NCBI GenBank assembly: GCA_002167745.1
Contig: NHCB01000013.1
Span: 129,526 to 193,525, forward strand
From: Betaproteobacteria bacterium TMED22
GTDB taxonomy: Bacteria; Pseudomonadota; Gammaproteobacteria; Burkholderiales; Eutrophovitaceae
Direction: 5' to 3'
Length of the DNA stretch: 64,000 bases
The notes below the pieces were generated by a model. That model did not search any database, was not told the DNA's origin, and was given only the letters and a program-made list of their open reading frames with translations. This document shows positions 20,916 through 31,371 of this stretch, in pieces. The position numbers were made by a program, and so were the translations under genes. The first letter of the stretch is position 1, and the number at the start of each line of letters is the position of its first letter.

Positions 20916-22409
20916 ATGCTGATTGTTGGAATCGTTGGTGCTGGAACAATGGGTAGTGGCATTGCTCAGGTGGCGATCGCTGCTGGAGAAACAGTGAAAT
21001 TCTTCGATCCTATACCGGAAGCTATTAAACGCGGCCAAGGTATGATCAAAAAGAATCTTGATTTCTTAGTTAGCAAACAGAAACTAACCAGTGATGAATC
21101 ATTTGATATCTTGTCAAGACTCGACATCGTAGATTCATTAAACAAACTTTCATCATGCGATATCGTTATTGAGGCAATAATAGAAAACGAATCAGTCAAA
21201 AAAGAACTTTTTCAAAATCTAGAATCAATCGTCTCTCAAAAAGCAATTTTAGCGACAAATACCTCTTCAATATCAATAACGGCTCTATCTAACGAACTGC
21301 AATTTCCAGAACGGTTGGTCGGCATGCACTTCTTCAACCCGGCCCCTCGAATGAAACTCATCGAAGTCATCAAAGGACTTAGAACCTCAGATACTCACGT
21401 CGACTACATTACCAATTTGGTAAAGCGATGGGGTAAGGCTCCTGTGATTACGAAATCGACCCCTGGTTTCATCGTAAACCGCGTTGCCAGGCCTTTTTAT
21501 GGCGAGGCACTTAGAGTGCTAACAGAATTAGGGGCCGATCACATTAGCTTAGATACAGTAATGCGGGATTGTGGTGGCTTTCCACTGGGACCCTGCCAAC
21601 TAATGGATCTTATTGGATTAGATGTAAATTTGTCAGTGACTCAATCCGTTTATGAGGCAACTGCGTTTGATCCACGATATGCCCCCTCTCTATTGCAACA
21701 AGAACTAGTTAGGGCAGGAAAGCTCGGTCGCAAATCCGGAGAAGGTTTTTATATCTATCCCGTCGGAGACAAGGATCTGGAGAGCTCGAATATAAATAAA
21801 AAACATGAACTAGGCAGCTTCACGCTTGGATACATCAAAAGCTCTGGCATCCAAAGCCTTATAGATCGCTTAAGCGACACAGGAGCAGACCTAATCGAGA
21901 CTGCAGCAGGCAGCACTATCGCCACTATTGCATTGACTGATGGAAGAACTGCAACGCAACGTGCTTCTGACGAATCGATCTCTAACTTAGTGCTAATAGA
22001 TCTTTGTATTAACTTTCAAACAACTAAACGAGTCGCGCTCAGCCACGCGGAACAATGCGATTCAATAGCCATTGATCAAATCGTCAATGCGCTAACCAAC
22101 ATGGGCTGTAAAGTAACGATCATTCAGGATGTTGCAGGTATGATCGTCTCGCGAACGGTGGCCATGCTGGCCAATGAAGCTGCAGATTTGGTGCACCAAC
22201 GTATCACCACTCCTAAGGAGGTTGACATGGCTATGACTCTGGGTACAGGCTATCCAATCGGGCCTCTTTTATGGGCTGATCGCATCGGAGTGCAGAATAT
22301 ATCCAACATACTAAAACACTTATGTGAGCATTACGGATCATCCAGATATCGAATTTCCCCTCTCGTTCAGAGAAAATCCATCACTAATCAACTATTTCAT
22401 GGGACTTAA
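20916..22409 (+). CDS. 3-hydroxyacyl-CoA dehydrogenase (PaaH/PaaC-like, two C-terminal domains)
   Basis: VGIVGAGTMGSGIAQVAIAAGETV; MHFFNPAPRMKLIEVIKG; TPGFIVNRVARPFYGEALRVL; C-terminal VDMAMTLGTGYPIGPLLWADRIG. Confidence 0.93.
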   Translation: MLIVGIVGAGTMGSGIAQVAIAAGETVKFFDPIPEAIKRGQGMIKKNLDFLVSKQKLTSDESFDILSRLDIVDSLNKLSSCDIVIEAIIENESVKKELFQNLESIVSQKAILATNTSSISITALSNELQFPERLVGMHFFNPAPRMKLIEVIKGLRTSDTHVDYITNLVKRWGKAPVITKSTPGFIVNRVARPFYGEALRVLTELGADHISLDTVMRDCGGFPLGPCQLMDLIGLDVNLSVTQSVYEATAFDPRYAPSLLQQELVRAGKLGRKSGEGFYIYPVGDKDLESSNINKKHELGSFTLGYIKSSGIQSLIDRLSDTGADLIETAAGSTIATIALTDGRTATQRASDESISNLVLIDLCINFQTTKRVALSHAEQCDSIAIDQIVNALTNMGCKVTIIQDVAGMIVSRTVAMLANEAADLVHQRITTPKEVDMAMTLGTGYPIGPLLWADRIGVQNISNILKHLCEHYGSSRYRISPLVQRKSITNQLFHGT

Positions 22410-22411
22410 TC

Positions 22412-24496
22412 ATGATGAAAAGAAGTTACCTTTTAGCGGTCTTATTAGTTATGGTCTCAATCAATTCATTAAATGCTCGGGTTACTCAAATTGAGATCAC
22501 AGAGACTATACCCGTCGCAAACGGGACGCCGTTCGGCAATGTTGGTGCATACGAGAAGGTATCAGGAATTGCATATTTTGAAATAGCGCCCGACCACAAG
22601 CGAAATAAAACTATTGCCGATATTGGTAGAGTCCCTGTTAATGAGAATGGCAATGTAGAGTTCAGTGCCGAATTTGAAATACTACGTCCAACTGATCCAA
22701 AAAAGGCGAGCGGTCTCCTGTTCGTTGAAACGCCCTCTCAAGGACAAAAATTAAGCTTGGGTCTCCTGCACGATATTGATGCGCAAGAAGATCTTAATTT
22801 AATAAACGAAAATACTAATTTGGGTAATGGATTTTTGTTTAATCGCGGTCACACATTGGCATGGATCGCATGGCAAGGAAAGGTTAGAGAGATAGAAAAC
22901 CGGCTCATCGTAGACTTCCCATCAGCACTTGAGAAAGAAAACCCTGTTCGTGGCTTTATTCTTACGGAATTTAACGGCCGTAGTTTCCAAGAACAAAACC
23001 CCTACACTCTGCCGCTCTCTGGCAGACGACACGTGCAGTCCTACCCGTCAATATCAACCGACAAAGAAATTGCGCAAGCATCACTATTCGTGATGCAAAG
23101 TGGGTCAACTAGCGCCAGCAGTTCAGATGTTGGCAAAGGAGAAATGGTGCCGTCTGATCAATGGGCGTTCGCGCACTGCCCCGAGGGTTGGCCAGGAGAA
23201 CCCTCCTCAGAGTATATCTGCGTTAAGAACAGCTTCCTAAAAAATAGAAATTACCACCTGATCTATCAAGCTACAGGTGCTCCCTTAATGGGACTAGGAC
23301 TAGCGACAACTCGAGATTTTATTTCGCACCTAAAGCATGAGGATGCCGACACGTTAGGCACTCCCAATCCAACAACAAAAATTAAACACGTAATTTGCCA
23401 AGGAATAGGTCAAGGAGGCAGATACTTAAGAGACTTCCTGTATCAAGGTTTCAACGTTGACGTTAACGGAGAAAAAGTCTGTGATGGCATGAATATTCAC
23501 GGTGCTGGGGTCGAAAAAAGTTATCTTAACTACCGTTTTTCACAGCCTTATAGAGTATCTACGCAACACTCAGAAAGGTTCATTCCAGATGTGAATTTTC
23601 CTCGGCAATACTCTGTTCGTGTTAATCCGTTTCTTAAGTTTCCTGATGGGATACTAAAAAGACCTGCTTTTGATCCTAAGATTTTTCATACAGATACCTC
23701 CACTGAGTTTTGGCAGTCCAGGGCCTCCCTTGTCGGCGCCAGTGAAGGGGCAACAATGGACTTCTCAGAATCCTCTCGGGTTCGGAGATTCCTGATTTCC
23801 AGCGCTGAGAGCTACAACCGTTTCAACGGAGTCGGTCACAATGGTTATGGCGAAAGACAGTGTTTTTACGGATCAAATACCCTCCATATTGGGTCGTTGA
23901 TGCGAGCCTTAATAAACAACTTAGAGCGTTGGGTCGTAGAAGGAAAAGAACCATTAGAATCAATTTATCCGAAAATATCTGAGGAAACGCTCGTAGACTT
24001 AACGTCGTTACGCTTACCTAGTGTCCTAGGAAAGAGTTTTCGTGGCGCATTAAATGGATCGGGAGACATGGAATTTGGCCCTAGAGTGAAATTTAATCGT
24101 GGCATGGTAGACATGTTGATACCGCAAGTCATCGCGAGGCATAAAGTATTAGTGCCTGCTGTCGATGAGATGGGACATGAAATCGCTGGAATTAGACATC
24201 CACATATCGAAGTACCAATGGGGACATATTTAGGTTGGAATATTAGGACCACGGAATTTGGTGGTGGCGACTTGTGTGATGAACATGGTTCATTTATCCC
24301 TCTATCCATGAGTAATGAAGATGCAGATCAAGGAGATGATTCTCGTCCATCGTTGCTCTCACTTTACCCAGACTACATGACCTACGTTAACAAACTCCGT
24401 GAGGCGACAAAAGCCCTCGTTTCTAGAGACTTATTACTTCAAGAAGACGCTGAAGAGATACTTCAAAGAGTGGAACAAAGTATTCCCATGCACTAA
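22412..24496 (+). CDS. Exported large alpha/beta hydrolase-domain protein of uncertain specificity
   Basis: Signal peptide MMKRSYLLAVLLVMVSINSLNA; GIAYFEIAPDHKRNKTIADI; VICQGIGQGGRYLRDFLYQGFNVD; FGGGDLCDEHGSFIPL. Confidence 0.7.
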   Translation: MMKRSYLLAVLLVMVSINSLNARVTQIEITETIPVANGTPFGNVGAYEKVSGIAYFEIAPDHKRNKTIADIGRVPVNENGNVEFSAEFEILRPTDPKKASGLLFVETPSQGQKLSLGLLHDIDAQEDLNLINENTNLGNGFLFNRGHTLAWIAWQGKVREIENRLIVDFPSALEKENPVRGFILTEFNGRSFQEQNPYTLPLSGRRHVQSYPSISTDKEIAQASLFVMQSGSTSASSSDVGKGEMVPSDQWAFAHCPEGWPGEPSSEYICVKNSFLKNRNYHLIYQATGAPLMGLGLATTRDFISHLKHEDADTLGTPNPTTKIKHVICQGIGQGGRYLRDFLYQGFNVDVNGEKVCDGMNIHGAGVEKSYLNYRFSQPYRVSTQHSERFIPDVNFPRQYSVRVNPFLKFPDGILKRPAFDPKIFHTDTSTEFWQSRASLVGASEGATMDFSESSRVRRFLISSAESYNRFNGVGHNGYGERQCFYGSNTLHIGSLMRALINNLERWVVEGKEPLESIYPKISEETLVDLTSLRLPSVLGKSFRGALNGSGDMEFGPRVKFNRGMVDMLIPQVIARHKVLVPAVDEMGHEIAGIRHPHIEVPMGTYLGWNIRTTEFGGGDLCDEHGSFIPLSMSNEDADQGDDSRPSLLSLYPDYMTYVNKLREATKALVSRDLLLQEDAEEILQRVEQSIPMH

Positions 24497-24524
24497 AGTC
24501 ATATTTTTACAAAGGTTCGAGGAT

Positions 24525-25163
24525 ATGAAGCAAATACTTGTTTATTCCGATTCGCTCAGCTGGGGAATAATCCCGGGCACACGCAAACGACTAGACTTCG
24601 AGGATCGATGGCCGGGGTTTATGGAAAATGTACTAAATGAAGTCGACGACAGAGTTCGTGTTATCGAAAATTGTCTTAACGGTAGGCGTACCGCTTGGGA
24701 GGATCCTTTTCTGCTAGGACGGAGAGGAATCAATGGAATTCAGCAAGTCATAGAAATGCATTCACCGCTGGATTTGGTTATTGTGGCACTAGGGACCAAT
24801 GATTTTCAATCGATGCATCAACTTAACGCTTGGCACTCGGCGCAAGGGATGCGCGCCATCGTAAATCACATTAAAACTTCACCTATAGAACCGGGCATGC
24901 CAATACCGTCTATATTGATAGTAGTACCACCGGTAATCGAGAGTCCCAAAGGTCCAATCGCGCCGAAATTTGAAGGCGGAGAAACTAAGATAGCTGGATT
25001 AGCAGAAGAATACAAAAAGGTATCAGACGAATTAGCCTGTCACTATTTTGATTGCTCATCGGTAACAACAACCAGCGTGGTGGATGGAATCCACTTAGAT
25101 AAAAATCAACACCATATTGTCGGTGCCGCACTTTCTAAGATAGCGCGCAGATTGCTCGATTAA
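24525..25163 (+). CDS. SGNH/GDSL-type hydrolase (arylesterase-like); start at MKQILVYSDSLSWG rather than the upstream ORF start 24399
   Basis: ILVYSDSLSWGIIPGT (GDS-like block), LVIVALGTNDFQ, C-terminal DGIHLD (Asp-His). Confidence 0.85.
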   Translation: MKQILVYSDSLSWGIIPGTRKRLDFEDRWPGFMENVLNEVDDRVRVIENCLNGRRTAWEDPFLLGRRGINGIQQVIEMHSPLDLVIVALGTNDFQSMHQLNAWHSAQGMRAIVNHIKTSPIEPGMPIPSILIVVPPVIESPKGPIAPKFEGGETKIAGLAEEYKKVSDELACHYFDCSSVTTTSVVDGIHLDKNQHHIVGAALSKIARRLLD

Positions 25164-25180
25164 TTAAGAACACAAGAGAC

Positions 25181-25657
25181 TTATGTCCCAGTCGACAATA
25201 AAACCGTAACAGTCGCCACAACACACTCCTCACGACCAACCGCACCTAACCGCTCTGAGGTCTTTGCTTTAATATTTATTTGGTCAACCTCTGCCCCGAC
25301 TAACGCAGCCAGAATCCGACGCATTTCCGGTATGTGTGGTGATAACTTTGGCTGCTCAGCAATTATTGTAGAGTCAATATTGACTACTTCGTATCCGGCA
25401 CGACATATCATTTCATAAACTTTATTTAGCAGCAACTTGCTGTCGACGTCGTGCCACTTAGGGTCCGTATCCGGAAAATGCTGACCTATATCCCCCAAAC
25501 CACATGCACCAAGTAATGCGTCAATAAGTGCGTGAATCAATACGTCAGCATCAGAATGTCCCAACAATCCTTTATCGTGTGGAATATTTACACCACCTAT
25601 AACAAGAGGCCTGTCAGGAACTAAAGCGTGGAGATCAAAACCTTCTCCGATTCTCAT
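25181..25657 (-). CDS. ispF: 2-C-methyl-D-erythritol 2,4-cyclodiphosphate synthase
   Basis: MRIGEGFDLHALV, LLGHSDADVLIHALIDALLGACGLGDIGQHFPDTDP, KTSERLGAVGREE. Confidence 0.97.
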   Translation of the reverse strand: MRIGEGFDLHALVPDRPLVIGGVNIPHDKGLLGHSDADVLIHALIDALLGACGLGDIGQHFPDTDPKWHDVDSKLLLNKVYEMICRAGYEVVNIDSTIIAEQPKLSPHIPEMRRILAALVGAEVDQINIKAKTSERLGAVGREECVVATVTVLLSTGT

Positions 25658-26391
25658 ATTTCCGCTCCCTTTTTTTTAGCGCGTTTTGTCAGGACTAGTT
25701 TTGCTCGATCTAAATCGTGAGCATATGTGATTTTAAAATTCGTGGAATCAGATTCTACCAATAAAGGGTTAATACCTAGCGCCTCAATGGCAGATGATTC
25801 ATCCGTGATATCGTTCCGGTTAATCGTCGTACTTAACGCTTGTTCGAGGTTAGCTCTCCTAAACATTTGCGGGGTTTGAGCCGCCCAAAGTTGCTTGCGG
25901 TCAGCTGTAGAAACCACTCTATTACGCTCATTACTGTTCTTAATCGTATCCACTAATCGACACGCAAGTAATCCACCCTCCGAATCAATCGTTAGCTCAT
26001 TAATGAGTCGATCAATCAATTCTTGAGTGATCAACGGTCGCGCTGCGTCATGAACTAAGACCCAATCCTCTGGGCCGGCAAACGCATCTAAAGCCCTAAT
26101 TCCGTTCAAGACGCTCTCAGCCCTCGTTCTACCCCCCACTCGCTGAAAGCTTAGCTTTTGATGCTCAATGTCGGACTCAACCTGTTGCAGACCTGAATCA
26201 TCAGGAGATAGAACAACGACCACATTTTTTATTTTTTGATGCGAGATAAAAGGCTCTATTGAGCGTTGCAATATTGACTTACCAAGAAGATCGGCATGCT
26301 GCTTTACTACATCTCCAGATGGCGAGAATCTAGCACCCTTGCCAGCCGCCGGTATGACAACAAAATAAGATGGATCAGTCATAGATAACAC
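25654..26391 (-). CDS. ispD: 2-C-methyl-D-erythritol 4-phosphate cytidylyltransferase
   Basis: VVIPAAGKGARFSPSGDVVKQHADLLGKSILQRSIEPF; WVLVHDAARPLI; WAAQTPQMFRR; ATGA overlap with ispF. Confidence 0.95.
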   Translation of the reverse strand: MLSMTDPSYFVVIPAAGKGARFSPSGDVVKQHADLLGKSILQRSIEPFISHQKIKNVVVVLSPDDSGLQQVESDIEHQKLSFQRVGGRTRAESVLNGIRALDAFAGPEDWVLVHDAARPLITQELIDRLINELTIDSEGGLLACRLVDTIKNSNERNRVVSTADRKQLWAAQTPQMFRRANLEQALSTTINRNDITDESSAIEALGINPLLVESDSTNFKITYAHDLDRAKLVLTKRAKKKGAEI

Positions 26392-26476
26392 TGCTCACTA
26401 TTGAATAAGTTGTAACGAGTAATATAGTTTCATTTTAATATTACGGACATTCGTACGCGCATGTGCATTATAATCG

Positions 26477-29400
26477 ATGCTTTTTCAGCGCATGAGCACC
26501 AGCCTCCAGTTACCAACTAGCAAACTACGGACAGCGATAACGCTGAACTCAAAAAGCGGTCTTAGTCTACTTATTGCTAACTCTGCTGGGAACTCAAACT
26601 CTCCTCTCGCGGTAATCTGCCAAAAAGCGTCTGACGCTAATCGACTAAAAGAAGAAATTAAATTTTTTAATCAAGAACTGCGAGTTCACTTACTCCCTGA
26701 CTGGGAAACACTCCCATTTGATACTTTCTCGCCGCATCAAGACTTGATTTCGCAGCGCCTAGAGACGATCTATCAAATTGATACTAAGAATATAGACGTA
26801 CTGATAGTTCCAGTCATAACTGCTCTTTACTACCTACCACCCAAAGAATTTATAAACAGTTATGTATTTTTTTTAAAAACCAAAGAATCACTAAACTTAG
26901 ATGAATTTAGGGAAAAACTCCAAAAAGCTAGTTACTCCGCTGTCTCACAAGTCGTAGCTCCGGGAGAATACGCAATAAAAGGTGGGATCATTGACGTATT
27001 TCCAATGGGCAGCGTACTCCCCTATAGAATCGATCTCTTTGACACTGAGATTGACAGCATAAGAACCTTTGATGTCGATACCCAAAGGAGTATCTACAAA
27101 GTAAATGAAATAAGATTGTTACCAGCAAGAGAATTTCCTACCGATGATGAAGCAAGAGCTAAATTCAGAACCCAATATAGGGAAATCATAGAGGGTGATC
27201 CATCTAAAAGTCTGATTTACAAAGAGGTATCTAAAGGGTCTAATCCGCCGGGGATAGAATACTATTTACCGTTATTTTTCGACCATGTTTCTCCTTTATT
27301 AAGCTACTTAGATAATGATTGGTCTATGATTTTAGAGGGCGACCTCGCATCAGAAATCAAGGATTTTTGGACAGACACGCAATCAAGATACCGATTACTA
27401 AGGGGGGACCCTGAGCGACCACTCCTTGACCCCTCGAGGTTATTTGTAAGCGAAGAACTGTTTTTCTCTCAAATTAAGAAATTAAAACGCCTATCGGTTC
27501 AGAGAGTTGGTAAGGATGATAGCTATTTTTCTCGACTACCGGATCTTTCTATTAACCGTAAGCAACAGGACCCCGTAGGTAATTTAAGATCATTCCTATC
27601 TAATTTTTCAGGAAACGTAGTCTTAATTGCAGACAGTCCGGGCAGGAGAGAAACTATTAAAACCTTATTCCACGAGCGCTCGATACAAACAGTGGAGGTC
27701 GAGGGATGGAAACACTTACCTAGCGTGACTGAAAAGCTTCCCATCGCTGTAGGGCTTATAGATCATGGTTTTTCCTGTCTCGATGGATCGCTCGCTGTTA
27801 TTACAGAATCTGAACTTTATCCACAACAAACCAGAACACTAAACAAGCGCGAACAAAAAATTTCTACGGAAAATCTTGTTAGGGATCTTTCGGAAATCCG
27901 AAAAGATGATCCAATCGTCCACCTGCAACATGGAATTGGCCGTTATAAAGAATTAGTCATATTGGATATGGGAGAAGGAGATACAGAATTCCTCACTATC
28001 GAATACGCTGATGGAGACCTACTTTACGTACCAGTTTCACAACTCGAACTGATCAGTAGATATTCAGGTGGGCCACCAGAAACAGCTCCAGTCCATCGTC
28101 TAGGCAGCGAAAAGTGGGATAAAGCCAAGAAAAAGGCAGCCAAAAAAATTAGAGATACTGCTGCAGAATTATTAAATATATACGCACAGCGCGCCTCCAA
28201 GAAAGGAGTGTCGCGACATATAGACAAGGATGGATATGCAACTTTCTGCGAGGATTTTCCCTTCACGGTAACAAGAGATCAACACCAAGCTATCGAAGAG
28301 ACCATCAGTGATTTGAAGTCCGATAAGCCTATGGATCGACTCATTTGTGGTGACGTAGGCTTCGGCAAAACGGAAGTCGCTCTTCGCGCTGCATACGTGG
28401 CTATCGCTGATAATGCCCAAGTAGCTGTTCTTGTTCCAACAACCCTACTAGCTGAGCAACACTTTCAGACCTTCTCTGACCGATTCGCAAGTCTTCCAGT
28501 ACAAGTGCGCGAATTATCTCGTTTTAGAAGTAAAAAGGAGGCCTCAGAAACCATAGATGGATTAAAGGCGGGAAAAGTAGATATTGTTATCGGAACACAC
28601 AAACTACTCTCAAAGGATGTTCGATTTCATAACCTTGGTTTAATTATTGTTGACGAAGAACATCGCTTTGGTGTGCGTCATAAAGAAGCATTGAAAGCCA
28701 TACGGGCCGAAACCGATATTTTAACCCTCACCGCAACTCCTATACCGAGGACTCTCGCAATGAGTATGGAAGGTCTAAGAGACTTTTCCGTAATCACAAC
28801 TCCACCGGAAAAAAGACTCTCTATCAAAACCTTTGTTATGTCATACAGCCGTGGGATTATTAGGGAAGCAGTATTAAGAGAGTTAAAACGTGGAGGACAA
28901 ATATACTACTTACACAATGAGGTGGATTCGATACAAAGAGAATTAGAAAAATTAATCGAAATAGTTCCAGAAGCATCTATAAGGATCGCCCACGGCCAAA
29001 TGCATGAACGAGATCTCGAATATGTTATGCGAGATTTTTATCAAGGACGCTTCAACATTCTGTTGTGTACCACTATCATTGAGACAGGGATAGACATTCC
29101 TACCGCAAACACCATCATCATTAATCGAGCCGAGAAATTTGGACTTGCACAACTGCACCAGCTTCGTGGAAGAGTCGGCAGATCTCACCATCAAGCATAT
29201 GCATACTTAATGACGACTGACGACGTTAAATTAAAAGGTCCCGCAAAAAAAAGGCTCGACGCAATTCAACTTATGGAAGACTTGGGGTCTGGCTTCTTCC
29301 TTGCCATGCATGACCTCGAAATACGTGGCGCCGGAGAAGTGCTCGGGGATTCCCAAAGCGGCGATTTACAAGAAATTGGATTTCAGCTATATGTTGATAT

Positions 29401-29917
29401 GTTAGATAGAGCTGTTCAATCATTAAAATTAGGAAAAGAACCAAATATAGACATCCAAATTCCACAGGGAACCGAAATCGTTTTACACACACCAAGCCTT
29501 CTTCCAGATGAATACTGTCCTGACGTTCATGAGCGTCTTATTATTTACAAACGACTAGCGAACACCTCAGAAACAGTACAACTAGAGAAAATTGAAGAGG
29601 AGCTAATCGATCGATTCGGATTGCTCCCATCGGAATCTAAAGCCTTATTAGCATCTCATCAGCTAAGAATCATTGGGAAAAAATTAGGTATTTCAAAAAT
29701 TGACTCAGCGCCACATAAAACCACAATAGCATTTCACGCTGAGCCTCTGTGCGACCCTATGGAAATCATTGAGCTAGTACAAAAAAGAAATGACATTCGA
29801 TTCTCGGGTCCGAGCAAAATTATTTGTGAACATGAAAACCTCGAACTAACGGGGGAGCGAGTTAAATTTTTATTGGAAACTTTGAGCGGCCTATCGTTCA
29901 CCAAGAAAGTTCAGTAG
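26477..29917 (+). CDS. mfd: Transcription-repair coupling factor
   Basis: RICGDVGFGKTEVALRAAYVAI-type Walker A (LICGDVGFGKTEVALRAA); VDEEHRFGVRHKE; TATPIPRTLAMSMEGLRDFSVI; full-length 1146 aa. Confidence 0.97.
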   Translation: MLFQRMSTSLQLPTSKLRTAITLNSKSGLSLLIANSAGNSNSPLAVICQKASDANRLKEEIKFFNQELRVHLLPDWETLPFDTFSPHQDLISQRLETIYQIDTKNIDVLIVPVITALYYLPPKEFINSYVFFLKTKESLNLDEFREKLQKASYSAVSQVVAPGEYAIKGGIIDVFPMGSVLPYRIDLFDTEIDSIRTFDVDTQRSIYKVNEIRLLPAREFPTDDEARAKFRTQYREIIEGDPSKSLIYKEVSKGSNPPGIEYYLPLFFDHVSPLLSYLDNDWSMILEGDLASEIKDFWTDTQSRYRLLRGDPERPLLDPSRLFVSEELFFSQIKKLKRLSVQRVGKDDSYFSRLPDLSINRKQQDPVGNLRSFLSNFSGNVVLIADSPGRRETIKTLFHERSIQTVEVEGWKHLPSVTEKLPIAVGLIDHGFSCLDGSLAVITESELYPQQTRTLNKREQKISTENLVRDLSEIRKDDPIVHLQHGIGRYKELVILDMGEGDTEFLTIEYADGDLLYVPVSQLELISRYSGGPPETAPVHRLGSEKWDKAKKKAAKKIRDTAAELLNIYAQRASKKGVSRHIDKDGYATFCEDFPFTVTRDQHQAIEETISDLKSDKPMDRLICGDVGFGKTEVALRAAYVAIADNAQVAVLVPTTLLAEQHFQTFSDRFASLPVQVRELSRFRSKKEASETIDGLKAGKVDIVIGTHKLLSKDVRFHNLGLIIVDEEHRFGVRHKEALKAIRAETDILTLTATPIPRTLAMSMEGLRDFSVITTPPEKRLSIKTFVMSYSRGIIREAVLRELKRGGQIYYLHNEVDSIQRELEKLIEIVPEASIRIAHGQMHERDLEYVMRDFYQGRFNILLCTTIIETGIDIPTANTIIINRAEKFGLAQLHQLRGRVGRSHHQAYAYLMTTDDVKLKGPAKKRLDAIQLMEDLGSGFFLAMHDLEIRGAGEVLGDSQSGDLQEIGFQLYVDMLDRAVQSLKLGKEPNIDIQIPQGTEIVLHTPSLLPDEYCPDVHERLIIYKRLANTSETVQLEKIEEELIDRFGLLPSESKALLASHQLRIIGKKLGISKIDSAPHKTTIAFHAEPLCDPMEIIELVQKRNDIRFSGPSKIICEHENLELTGERVKFLLETLSGLSFTKKVQ

Positions 29918-29929
29918 ACCTTAGAAAAG

Positions 29930-30250
29930 CTAATCCCACCTTAAATCCCGCACCCAAATTTCGTCGTTTTCTATCTTTATCGGAAATGTTGCTGTCGCCT
30001 CCCAAGCTGGCGCACTTAAGGCCTCACCGGTTTTAACTGAAAATCTTGCGCCATGTCGAGGACAAACGACCTCATCACCCTCTAAGGGGCATCCACTCAA
30101 AATGGCCCCATCGTGCGTACAAACATCCTCAATCGCAAAGAATTCTCCATCTACGTTGTATATAACGACAGTAGTTCCGTCCATATCTGATTGATGCCAC
30201 TCACCGAGGGGGATGTCCCCAGTTGCGCATACTTTCTGCCACTCACTCAT
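29930..30250 (-). CDS. Rieske [2Fe-2S] non-heme ferredoxin-like protein (SUF-associated)
   Basis: EDVCTHDGAILSGCPLEGDEVVCPRHGARFSVKTGEAL (CxH...CxxH). Confidence 0.9.
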   Translation of the reverse strand: MSEWQKVCATGDIPLGEWHQSDMDGTTVVIYNVDGEFFAIEDVCTHDGAILSGCPLEGDEVVCPRHGARFSVKTGEALSAPAWEATATFPIKIENDEIWVRDLRWD

Positions 30251-30295
30251 ATTTCGTGTAGACCTCTCGAAATTAAGTTCCGAAAACAGCGGAAC

Positions 30296-30865
30296 CTAAA
30301 CAGCAATTACATCGATATTTGGATCAATCTCACGGACCAACCCAGTAATGCCAGCAAGTGTTCCAGATAGTGAACTCGGGCAGCTGCCACACGCACCTTG
30401 ATAATGAACACTCAAGACATTGTCCTCTAGGCCAACAACATAAAGATCGCCCCCATCACTTTGTAGATAAGGTCTTACACGATCATCAAGTAATTCATTA
30501 ATTTGCAGCAGTTTAGCCCGATCTGTCTCTGACAAAGTGGAGTCGTCGGTTTGCAGCCAACTGGCGGTTTGTGATGCCTCCTCTGAAACCTGAGTAGCAG
30601 CAGGAGCGGATCGAATTGGCTCAGCTAAGGTCCGCATCAAATCCTTCCAATCCGCACTCCCGTCTTGAGTCACTGTTATCCAATTATCTACGTAAAAGAT
30701 AGATACAACACTATCGACCTCAAATAATTGAGTAGCAAGATCGTCCCCAGCGGCTTCTTCAACCGACTCATACGACTTAGCGACACCATAAGTTATAGGC
30801 TCCTTGAGCACGAATTTTCGTGCGTTAGGATTAGGAGTAACTTCTAGATCAGCAATTTTGGGCAT
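30296..30865 (-). CDS. Nfu-type Fe-S carrier (Nfu N-terminal domain + NifU C-terminal CxxC domain)
   Basis: EVTPNPNARKFVLKEPI (Nfu_N) and VRPYLQSDGGDLYVVGLEDNVLSVHYQGACGSCPSSLSGTLAGI (NifU C-terminal CxxC). Confidence 0.9.
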   Translation of the reverse strand: MPKIADLEVTPNPNARKFVLKEPITYGVAKSYESVEEAAGDDLATQLFEVDSVVSIFYVDNWITVTQDGSADWKDLMRTLAEPIRSAPAATQVSEEASQTASWLQTDDSTLSETDRAKLLQINELLDDRVRPYLQSDGGDLYVVGLEDNVLSVHYQGACGSCPSSLSGTLAGITGLVREIDPNIDVIAV

Positions 30866-30876
30866 ATGTTAATTAT

Positions 30877-31359
30877 TTATTTTTGGGTACCTGAGCCAGG
30901 AACTGGGTCTTTATCCCCTTCCGTCGAAATTTCACTCTGTGAGTTAATCGCCGCGATTAGTGTGTGCCATGGTAGCAGTGCACACTTAACTCTTGAGGGA
31001 AGGTCGCGGATCCCAGAAAAAACGGCAAGACTACCAAATCCAGCTGGTTCCTCCTTATTTTCTGCCTCAGTGGTTAGCACACGAAACTGCTCAGTCAAAT
31101 CAATCGCCTCAGTACAAGCTTTACCTTTCACTTTTGCGGTCATCATTGAACCAGAAGCCATGCAAATAGCACAACTCTCTCCCTCGTATTGAATATCCTC
31201 GATCTTTTCATCAACAACATTCATGCTGACGCAGATGCGATCGCCACACAACGGGTTTATACCCTCAGCTTTGTGTGTGGCATTCTGCACCTGACCCCAA
31301 TTACGAGGTTTTTTACAATGATCTAAGATCACTTCTTGATACATTTGCTTAGAGCTCAT
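30877..31359 (-). CDS. sufU: SufU-type Fe-S cluster assembly protein
   Basis: MYQEVILDHCKKPRNWG; NPLCGDRICVSM; GESCAICMASGSMMTAKVKGK; insertion before RVKCALLPWHTL. Confidence 0.92.
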   Translation of the reverse strand: MSSKQMYQEVILDHCKKPRNWGQVQNATHKAEGINPLCGDRICVSMNVVDEKIEDIQYEGESCAICMASGSMMTAKVKGKACTEAIDLTEQFRVLTTEAENKEEPAGFGSLAVFSGIRDLPSRVKCALLPWHTLIAAINSQSEISTEGDKDPVPGSGTQK

Positions 31360-31371
31360 ATTTAAAAAGTT

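Noticed and set aside
24399-24524. N-terminal extension of the SGNH hydrolase ORF
   Set aside because: It overlaps the end of the alpha/beta hydrolase gene in another frame; GGATAT-ATGAAG at 24525 begins exactly at the conserved MKQILVYSDSLSWG sequence.
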